Source of the DNA: a virus
Reading direction: 5' to 3' (one strand)
DNA length: 22,922 nucleotides
IMG/VR virus record: IMGVR_UViG_3300009506_002768
Coordinates: 1-22,922 of that record
In this document: in pieces, positions 14,758 to 20,604 of the stretch
Numbering within the stretch: position 1 is the first letter of the stretch
Layout of the letters: each line of letters starts with the position of its first letter
The notes under the pieces: generated by a model
Database searches by the model: none
What the model was told of the DNA's origin: nothing
Seen by the model: the letters and a program-made list of their open reading frames with translations, nothing else
Position numbers and translations under genes: made by a program

Positions 14758-16488
14758 ATGAAGAGACGGACATTCATTTCAGGTTTTCTGTTTTCTATTT
14801 TCTTACTCAACAGTGTCACCGCTGTGGCGGATATGGTCTGTAGCGGTGTGCTGCACCAGTACCTGGATGGAATCTGCGTGACAGGCCCTGATAATGCAGG
14901 CGTATCTGAACACGCCGAAATGGCGCAGCAGGTTGCTGGGGAGATAGCGGAAGTATATGGAGGAGGCTGCAAGACAGTCAGCGGTAGAGGCTTTAGAATA
15001 TACGTTCGCAATTGTACGAAAAAAAAGAGATGCGAGGGATGTACGTCAACATTTTACGTAATCAATTATCCGACTAAGATATACCAAAATCCAGTCTACT
15101 TCGTAACAGCGCATCCCCAGGGGAAACCCGGTATGTGTGAGGGGGATCCCTGTGATCCGGCGACCGGAAAAGTATTTCTCAGGGAGACGGACATAGAGGA
15201 CGTGGGGCATGGCCTGTCATTCGCACGGTACTACCAGTCGAATGCGATGAATGAGGCCAAAGGAAGGATTGGATTCAACTGGAGGCATAGCTATTCCAGT
15301 CAAATCGATGCGCCGCCGGACCCGGAGCATCTGCACCGGCTTCCCATCATACACTCCGGCTATTATGCAACTCGGGAAGAGGCCTGTCTGCAGGGCGGAG
15401 AAAGCATAAAGGCATCGCTCTATGCCGGTAAGGTGGCGGATGCGGTTTTCAGCTATGCGAATAACACCTGCGCACTCTCCGCCGGTGGCCAGGTAGTGGC
15501 GCAACTTGTCATACAGGTTGCCAATACCGAAGCCGGGCCCTCGTTGACAGCCATCACCCACGATATCATCCGTGCTAATGGGGACACCTACCACTTCAGA
15601 TACGAAAATGGAGCCTGGATCAATGAGGGGAGCCCCTCGATCCAGTTGGTAGAGGAGGGTGAGGACTGGGTCTTGACGCTTGCGGATAGATCGACGGAGG
15701 TCTATGGTCCGGACGGACATCTCAAGTATTCGAGCGCGTCGGACGGTAAGAAAACACATTACCAGTATGTGGATGGCCTGCTGCAGACGGTCACCGGTCC
15801 ATTCGGGCACACACTGAATTTTAGCTACACGCAGGGCCGTATCGTGAGTGTCACCGGTCCCGATGGGACGGTCACCTATGACTATGACACCTATGGAAAC
15901 CTCATTCAGGTGACCTATCCCGACAACAGTGTGCGCAAGTACCTCTATGACGATTTCTATCACGTCAACTCACTGACCGGCATTGTTGATGAAAACGATC
16001 ATCGCATTGCCACTTGGACGTATGATCCGCAGGGCCGCGTCGTCATGAACGAACGAGCGGAGGGTGCGGAGCATTACGAATTCACCTACAACGAGGATGG
16101 CACCACGACCGTGAGCGATGGGCAGGGAGGGACGCGTACCTATCGGTTTGATCTCGTGAAGGATGCCTTGAAGTTCGTACAGGTGACAGGAGACCGCTGC
16201 GATACCTGCGGGCATGCGGACGATCAGCTGAGAAGCTACGATGCTCATGGACATATCGCCAGCCGCACCGACTGGAATGGTGTGACGACGAGTTACACAC
16301 GTGATGCAACCGGTCATGAACTGAGCCGCACCGAAGCCTCCGGAACCGAGAAGTCCCGTACCATCACCACCGAGTGGCATGGGGGTTTCAACAAGCCCGT
16401 TCGTATCACGGAACCCGGAAGGATAACGGAATTCCGCTACGACGATGCCGGCCACCTGCTCAGCAAAAGCGAAATACCGGTTCCCTGA
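14758..16488 (+). CDS. Secreted Rhs/YD-repeat protein, N-terminal half
   Basis: A 576-residue protein with a signal peptide at residues 1-25 (KRR, hydrophobic core 'FISGFLFSIFLLNSVTAVA'). A Cys-rich segment follows to about residue 100. Residues about 120-170 hold 'GDPCDPATGKVFLRETDIE', the DUF6531-type entry of Rhs proteins. From about residue 310 there are YD/Rhs repeats ('YDYDTYGNLIQVTYPD', 'WTYDPQGRV', 'FRYDDAGHLLS'). Rhs repeats build a hollow shell that encloses a toxic tip. This half has no core end or tip and stops abruptly at TGA 16486-16488 after 'KSEIPVP'. Its composition is less GC-rich than the half that follows, and the next gene continues the same frame. Exported, probably to the cell surface or periplasm. 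Confidence 0.8.
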   Translation: MKRRTFISGFLFSIFLLNSVTAVADMVCSGVLHQYLDGICVTGPDNAGVSEHAEMAQQVAGEIAEVYGGGCKTVSGRGFRIYVRNCTKKKRCEGCTSTFYVINYPTKIYQNPVYFVTAHPQGKPGMCEGDPCDPATGKVFLRETDIEDVGHGLSFARYYQSNAMNEAKGRIGFNWRHSYSSQIDAPPDPEHLHRLPIIHSGYYATREEACLQGGESIKASLYAGKVADAVFSYANNTCALSAGGQVVAQLVIQVANTEAGPSLTAITHDIIRANGDTYHFRYENGAWINEGSPSIQLVEEGEDWVLTLADRSTEVYGPDGHLKYSSASDGKKTHYQYVDGLLQTVTGPFGHTLNFSYTQGRIVSVTGPDGTVTYDYDTYGNLIQVTYPDNSVRKYLYDDFYHVNSLTGIVDENDHRIATWTYDPQGRVVMNERAEGAEHYEFTYNEDGTTTVSDGQGGTRTYRFDLVKDALKFVQVTGDRCDTCGHADDQLRSYDAHGHIASRTDWNGVTTSYTRDATGHELSRTEASGTEKSRTITTEWHGGFNKPVRITEPGRITEFRYDDAGHLLSKSEIPVP

Positions 16489-16515
16489 ACAAGACCCATA
16501 CTCAAGGATTGTGAC

Positions 16516-17715
16516 ATGTCTCTCCTTCGTCCGTTAAAAACCCCAGGGATACTCCTGCCTGTCGTTTTCGCCCTGGGCTTGAGCGCCGCCCCGGTCCAGG
16601 CCGAGCGCACTACGAGCTATACCTATACCACGCAGGGTCTGGTCACCACGGTGGACGGCCCCCGTACCGATGTGGCGGATATCACCACCTACGACTATGA
16701 CACCCGGGGCAACCGTATTCTGGTGCGCAACGCCCTGGGCCATGAAACCCGCGTCACCGCCCATGACGCCGCCGGCCGTCCCCTGACCGTTGTCGATCCC
16801 AACGGCCTGACCACCCGGCTCAGCTACGACCGGCGGGGCCGCCTGCTGACACAGAGATTCTCCGACGGCATCTCCGCCCGCACCACCGCTTATGCCTACG
16901 ACCCGGCGGGCAATCTCATCCGGGTCAGCGCCCCCGGCGGCGGCGTCCTGAACTATGAATACGACGCCGCCAACCGCCTCATCGGTCTGGAGGACGGCGA
17001 GGGCAACCGCATCGACTACACCCTGGACTCGATGGGTCACCGCCTGGAGAGCCGCATCACCGATGCGGGCGGCGTGCTGCGCAATCGCCAGCGCCAGGCC
17101 TTCAACCAGCTCGGTCGCCTGATCCAAAGCCTCGACGCCCAGGACCAGAGCACCGCCTATGCCTACGACGCCAACGGCAACCTGATCGAGACCACCGACC
17201 CCCGGCAAAACCCCACCCGCCAGGTCTACGACGCCCTGGAGCGGCTACAACAGAGCACCGACGCCCTCGACGGCATCACCCGCTACACCTACGACGCCCA
17301 GGACAACCTCGCCAGCGTCACCGACCCCAACGGCCTGACCACCCGCTACGACTACGATGGCCTGGGCAACCTCCTCAGCCAAACCAGCCCCGACACCGGC
17401 ACCACCACCTACACCTACGACGAGGCGGGCAACCGGCTCAGCCAGACCGACGCCCGGGGCGTCACCGTTACCTACGAGTACGACGCCCTCAACCGCCTCA
17501 CCGCCGTCCACTACCCCGACAGCGCCCTGGACGTGAGCTACGGCTACGACCAGGGCGCCAACGGCCTCGGCCGGCTCACGAGCATGACCGACGCCGGCGG
17601 AACCACCGCCTATGGCTACAACGCCTTCGGCCAGCTCACCGGAAAGACCCGCACCGCGGCCCCATCACCGCCTTCGGCTACGGTTACGACGCCGCCGGGC
17701 GCCTGTCCCGGCTGA
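16516..17715 (+). CDS. Secreted Rhs/YD-repeat protein, middle part, frameshifted at its end
   Basis: It begins with its own signal peptide ('LKTPGILLPVVFALGLSAAPVQA', cleavage expected near residue 29) behind a good ribosome site (AAGGA, 16504-16508). Then come about ten YD repeats ('TYDYDTRGNRILV', 'AYDPAGNLIRV', 'YTYDEAGNRLSQTD'). After 'YGYNAFGQLTGKT' (about 17653) the frame turns into out-of-frame sequence and stops at 17715. The YD pattern goes on in another frame from about 17661, so a base is missing near 17655-17663. The gene should run to 19136. It lies 27 bases after the upstream half, in the same frame, and is markedly more GC-rich. Confidence 0.75.
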   Translation: MSLLRPLKTPGILLPVVFALGLSAAPVQAERTTSYTYTTQGLVTTVDGPRTDVADITTYDYDTRGNRILVRNALGHETRVTAHDAAGRPLTVVDPNGLTTRLSYDRRGRLLTQRFSDGISARTTAYAYDPAGNLIRVSAPGGGVLNYEYDAANRLIGLEDGEGNRIDYTLDSMGHRLESRITDAGGVLRNRQRQAFNQLGRLIQSLDAQDQSTAYAYDANGNLIETTDPRQNPTRQVYDALERLQQSTDALDGITRYTYDAQDNLASVTDPNGLTTRYDYDGLGNLLSQTSPDTGTTTYTYDEAGNRLSQTDARGVTVTYEYDALNRLTAVHYPDSALDVSYGYDQGANGLGRLTSMTDAGGTTAYGYNAFGQLTGKTRTAAPSPPSATVTTPPGACPG

Positions 17716-17735
17716 GCTACCCCTCGGGCCGGGCG

Positions 17736-19136
17736 GTGCTCTACGGCTACGACTCCCAGGGCCGGCTCAACAGCCTGACGCTGGCCAAGCCCGACGGAAC
17801 CCGCCAGCCTCTGGCGCAAAACCTCCAATACCTACCCTTCGGCCCCCTCCAGTCCTTCGACTACGGCAATGGCCTCCATCTCGGCCGCAGCTTTGACCAG
17901 GACTACCGGCTCACAGGACAGACCATCCCCGGCCTCCTGCAGAGCGGCTATCAGTACGACCCGACGGGAAATATCACCCAGTGGCAGGACCTGCTGAACA
18001 CTGGCCGAGACCAACTTTTCGGCTATGACGAACTCGACCGCCTGATCAGTGCCGAAGGGGCCTACGGGGATCTGGGCTACGCCTACGACGCCACCGGCAA
18101 CCGCCTGAGTCTCACCAAGGGGAGCGAGACCCGGAGTTACCACTACGTCCCCGGCAGCCACCGCCTGCAGGAGATCCTAGGCGCTACCACCGACAGTCGC
18201 GGCTACGACGAAGCGGGCAACACGATCGCGAGCCTGATCGGTAGCTACCGCTACGACGCCAGCAATCGGATGACCGGTTTTACGAAGACGGGGACGCAGG
18301 CGGAGTACCTCTACAACGGAAGGGGCGAGCGGATCCAAAAGAATGTCAACGGGACGATTACCCGTTATCGCTACGGAGAGAATGGCGAACTTCTGGGTGA
18401 GTACGACGCCCAGGGAGAGGTGATCCGGGAATATGTCTATCTCGAAGGGCAGCCGTTAGCGCTGGTGACGCCAGCCCTGGCGGGGGTTTATTATCTGCAT
18501 ACGGACCACCTGGGCGCGGTGGTGAAGGCGACGGACAGTAGCCAGGCCTTGGTGTGGGATGCCATTCGCAGGCCTTTTGGGCAGAAGAGCGTAACCACGG
18601 CGCGGATTGAGATGCCGTTGGGGTTCCCGGGACAATACTTCGACGAAGAAACCGGCAACTTCTACAACTACTTCAGAACCTATGACCCCAGCACCGGGCG
18701 TTACTTGGAGAGTGATCCCATCGGTCTTGACGGTGGGTTCAATACCTATGCGTATGTCGGTAACAATCCACTCAGCTATATCGACCCACTGGGGTATGCC
18801 AGACATGGTGGACAAACTGGCCAATGGTGGGAGTATACAGATAGAAATTTCCAGCGTTGGTTTCATCAATGCGTAAAACAACGCGGTGATCCAGATGCTT
18901 CTAGAGAAGATTTAGCTGAGGCTTACGCAGAGTGGGTGCAACTCGGCAAACCAAACGGAAAGAACGGGTGTGGCGGACCACCACCAACGCCTGAACCTGA
19001 ACCTGAGCCTGAACCAAGCCCGTCGCCTGGATGTGGTGAAAATTGTCAACAGGTAGTGAAGGCTGTGAGAAATGCTGCTGGAGTAATTATATTTATACTA
19101 ATAACCGTGTGTACTGGTGGTGCAGCTACTACGTAA
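17736..19136 (+). CDS. Rhs core and variable tip, downstream of the frameshift
   Basis: This is the continuation of the preceding Rhs frame; homology starts at about 17661 ('ITAFGYGYDAAGRLSRLSY'), and the GTG at 17736 has no ribosome site, so it is not a true start. YD repeats continue to about 18600. The Rhs-associated core lies at about 18615-18800, with 'GFPGQYFDEETGNFYNYFRT', 'YDPSTGRYLESDPIGL' and 'NNPLSYIDPLGYA'. The 111-residue tip after it (18801-19133) is AT-richer. It holds 'FQRWFHQCVKQRGDPDASRE', a Pro-Glu run ('PEPEPEPEPSPSP') and a C-terminal hydrophobic segment ('AAGVIIFILITVCTGG'). No named toxin domain is recognised. Type VI or cell-surface Rhs proteins use such tips as effectors; that role is inferred here. 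Confidence 0.75.
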   Translation: MLYGYDSQGRLNSLTLAKPDGTRQPLAQNLQYLPFGPLQSFDYGNGLHLGRSFDQDYRLTGQTIPGLLQSGYQYDPTGNITQWQDLLNTGRDQLFGYDELDRLISAEGAYGDLGYAYDATGNRLSLTKGSETRSYHYVPGSHRLQEILGATTDSRGYDEAGNTIASLIGSYRYDASNRMTGFTKTGTQAEYLYNGRGERIQKNVNGTITRYRYGENGELLGEYDAQGEVIREYVYLEGQPLALVTPALAGVYYLHTDHLGAVVKATDSSQALVWDAIRRPFGQKSVTTARIEMPLGFPGQYFDEETGNFYNYFRTYDPSTGRYLESDPIGLDGGFNTYAYVGNNPLSYIDPLGYARHGGQTGQWWEYTDRNFQRWFHQCVKQRGDPDASREDLAEAYAEWVQLGKPNGKNGCGGPPPTPEPEPEPEPSPSPGCGENCQQVVKAVRNAAGVIIFILITVCTGGAATT

Positions 19137-19148
19137 TGGTGGATATTT

Positions 19149-19556
19149 ATGCATAAGTATACCGTTCAATTTAGGATCGAAGGTCACTCATTAGTACCCT
19201 CTGACGTTACAAAAAATCTTGGGTTAATTCCTTGTCAGGTTCGGCTTGGAAATGAACAGGGAAAAAGGCATAGAAAAGCGCTATGGGCATATGATGGTTC
19301 TACAGTAGACTCGACTCAATGTAACGAATGGGATTCTTTGGAAGATGGACTATTAACTGTACTTGGCGATCTGTCATTATTGAAAGATCGAATTGTTTCA
19401 TGCTATAGCCAGTTTGATATGTATTGGTGGTGTGCCCATTTTCAGAATAGTTTTGATGGAGGTCCTACATTTTCTGTTGAACTGCTTGAAGAGCTTGCGA
19501 AATTTGGAGTGCCTTTATATCTCGATAATTATTTTTTCGACGACGAACAGGAATAA
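19149..19556 (+). CDS. DUF4279-type protein, candidate immunity protein
   Basis: A 135-residue AT-rich gene starting 12 bases after the Rhs stop. The layout fits the DUF4279 family: an opening strand 'KYTVQFRIEGHSL' with 'VPSDVTKNLGL', a basic segment with 'KRHRKALWAYDG', a mid helix and an end 'ELLEELAKFGVPLYLDNYFFD'. The function of the family is not established; it occurs in small proteins near toxin and Rhs loci. The lack of a signal peptide indicates a cytoplasmic protein. Directly following a Rhs tip, in the same direction and with the same AT-rich make-up, is the usual place for a cognate immunity gene. The ribosome site is weak (GGTGG, 19138-19142), so coupling to the Rhs gene is possible. 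Confidence 0.65.
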   Translation: MHKYTVQFRIEGHSLVPSDVTKNLGLIPCQVRLGNEQGKRHRKALWAYDGSTVDSTQCNEWDSLEDGLLTVLGDLSLLKDRIVSCYSQFDMYWWCAHFQNSFDGGPTFSVELLEELAKFGVPLYLDNYFFDDEQE

Positions 19557-19582
19557 ATGTACACGATGCACAAAGAATGGAT

Positions 19583-19679
19583 TAAAGGGGGCAGAGTGAA
19601 ACGGGGTCAGAGTCAATGCCATTCAGTTAAAGGGGTCAGAGCCCTTTATGGATAATGATTAAAGGGGTCGAAGCCCTTT
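19583..19679 (+). repeat. Cluster of REP-like hairpin repeats
   Basis: Two perfect 19-base hairpins with AAAGGG/CCCTTT stems lie at 19629-19647 and 19661-19679; the loops differ by a base swap (GTCAGAG and GTCGAAG). Two degenerate or partial copies precede them (TTAAAGGGGGCAGAG from about 19582 and ACGGGGTCAGAG at 19601). Similar AAAGGGGTC..AGCCCTTT elements are found near REP-associated tyrosine transposases in proteobacteria, as I recall; no such transposase is in the window. Confidence 0.65.
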
Positions 19680-19718
19680 ACTGACTGAACAGAAGAAAAG
19701 GAAGAGGATATAGATCAT

Positions 19719-19750
19719 AAAAGCCCCGCCCAGCAAAGAGCGGGGCTTTT
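19719..19750. terminator. Bidirectional rho-independent terminator
   Basis: AAAAGCCCCG (19719-19728) pairs with CGGGGCTTTT (19741-19750) around a 12-base loop; the stem has a U-run on either strand. It separates the + strand Rhs/DUF4279 genes from the - strand SymE-like gene, whose stop lies 4 bases further on. Confidence 0.8.
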
Positions 19751-19754
19751 GCGT

Positions 19755-20009
19755 TCAATCCTCCTCGACGGTCAAGACCAGACAGCCGTGCATGACGCGG
19801 ATGCGCACCGGCATCCGGATATCGAACCCGGCCTGGGCCAGCCATCGGCCTTTCATCTGCAGCCAGGGCACCGGTACCGAGCGGCCCGATGACCGGAACG
19901 GTTCATCCTGGCGAGGCGGATAGTCGTAGAAGGTCTTGCCGACGGTGATGCGTCGTTGGTTGGGGATTTTAACCGGGCGCTCCTTGCCCGTAGAATGGTC
20001 ATCAGCCAT
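19755..20009 (-). CDS. SymE-like protein (type I toxin family fold)
   Basis: An 84-residue protein whose C-terminal half (about residues 45-82) has the SymE pattern: 'VPVPWLQMKGRWLAQAGF', then 'MPVRIRVMHGCLVLTVE'. E. coli SymE has an AbrB-like fold, is SOS-induced and is controlled by the antisense RNA SymR; it acts on nucleic acids. The first 40 residues are basic and look disordered. The start has a good ribosome site (AGGAG 7 bases before ATG on the - strand). It is the downstream gene of an XRE-family regulator 70 bases away, with a hairpin between. The activity of this copy is unknown. Whether an antisense RNA is encoded opposite its 5' end cannot be seen. Confidence 0.75.
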   Translation of the reverse strand: MADDHSTGKERPVKIPNQRRITVGKTFYDYPPRQDEPFRSSGRSVPVPWLQMKGRWLAQAGFDIRMPVRIRVMHGCLVLTVEED

Positions 20010-20041
20010 TGCTCAACTCCTGGTTAGTTGGGTGGTGGTCA

Positions 20042-20076
20042 GCTGAGCCTTGGTGTTCGCAGCACCTTGGCTCAGC
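20042..20076 (-). terminator. Long hairpin between the XRE-family and SymE-like genes
   Basis: GCTGAGCC-tt-GGTG (20042-20055) pairs with CACC-tt-GGCTCAGC (20063-20076) around a 7-base loop, giving two arms of 14 bases with an internal two-base mismatch. It starts 3 bases after the XRE stop on the - strand. No U-run follows, so this may be a partial attenuator, RNA-processing site or binding site instead of a true terminator. Confidence 0.5.
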
Positions 20077-20079
20077 GCT

Positions 20080-20439
20080 TTATGACGCCTGTTGCTGTAT
20101 TACCGCATCAAGCATCTCCATCACGAACTTCTGTTTAGCGCGGGGTAGCTGACCGATCAGCTCGACCTGCCGCTGCAAGCGGGGTGTAGGCCCCCGCTTT
20201 CCTTTAGCTGCTCTGGCTGGTTCGCCGACAATCTCCTCGATGGACACGGCCAGCAGCGTTGCCATCTTAGGCAGCAACGCTACCGGCATCCGCAACCGAC
20301 CCCCTTCATAGTGCGCCATCGTCTGCTGTGCGATACCCAAGGCATCGGCCAACTGGGTCTGGGTCATGCTCTGGGCCTTGCGGAACTGTGCGATCCGCTT
20401 GCCCATTGCCTGGTAGAAGGAGTTGTCTTGAACGGTCAT
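20080..20439 (-). CDS. XRE-family transcriptional regulator (phage repressor type)
   Basis: A 119-residue protein with an N-terminal helix-turn-helix: 'MGKRIAQFRKAQSMTQTQLADALGIAQQTMAHYEGGRLRMPVALLPKMATLLAVSIEEI' region, residues about 12-70, the classic XRE/HTH_3 pattern with 'TQTQLADALGIAQQTMAHYE' as the recognition part. The C-terminal part is basic, then helical ('FVMEMLDAVIQQ'), and may dimerise. The frame is open to 20523, but a start there would lie inside the divergent promoter and operator, so I prefer ATG 20437-20439. It lies upstream of a SymE-like gene and is divergent from the primase gene. It probably represses its own and the primase promoter. Confidence 0.8.
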   Translation of the reverse strand: MTVQDNSFYQAMGKRIAQFRKAQSMTQTQLADALGIAQQTMAHYEGGRLRMPVALLPKMATLLAVSIEEIVGEPARAAKGKRGPTPRLQRQVELIGQLPRAKQKFVMEMLDAVIQQQAS

Positions 20440-20508
20440 GGCGTAAGTCCATTGAGATAACGACGCCATTAGCATATCCCCACTTTTTGCCTCATCGGTT
20501 CGTGATCG

Positions 20509-20540
20509 TTGACAATACTCCATATGAGAGTACTATGCAA
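20509..20540. promoter_or_regulatory. Divergent promoter with inverted-repeat operator
   Basis: For the + strand, TTGACA (20509-20514) and TACTAT (20531-20536) lie 16 bases apart and point at the primase gene. For the - strand, TTGCAT (20535-20540 on the complement) and TATTGT (20512-20517) lie 17 bases apart and point at the XRE gene. Between the boxes lies the inverted repeat TACTC-N7-GAGTA (20516-20532). A further TACTC half-site lies at 20554-20558. A repressor bound here would cover both promoters. Confidence 0.55.
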
Positions 20541-20604
20541 CGGAGTTATTTTATACTCTGAACTATTGACAGGGTTTTGGCGATAATCCCGAAAAGGAGA
20601 CGAT

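Noticed and set aside
14439-14773. Short frames on both strands in the leader before the Rhs gene (75 residues on +, 94 on -)
   Set aside because: No family, no convincing ribosome site, and the - strand one overlaps the Rhs start. The stretch looks like a leader, not coding sequence.
16840-17660. Tandem DNA repeat in the Rhs gene
   Set aside because: The recurring TACGACGCC-type strings follow from the YD protein repeat and GC-rich codon use; they are not a separate DNA repeat.
17656-17663. Programmed frameshift in the Rhs gene
   Set aside because: The site does not fit the X XXY YYZ pattern of -1 slippage and no downstream stem is obvious; a one-base deletion or sequencing error is simpler.
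19583-19679. CRISPR array
   Set aside because: The copies are self-complementary hairpins of unequal spacing, without unique spacers of constant length, and no cas gene is present.
20566-20587. TTGACA and GATAAT just before the primase gene as a promoter
   Set aside because: The boxes are only 10 bases apart, too close for a sigma70 promoter; the pair at 20509-20536 is better spaced.
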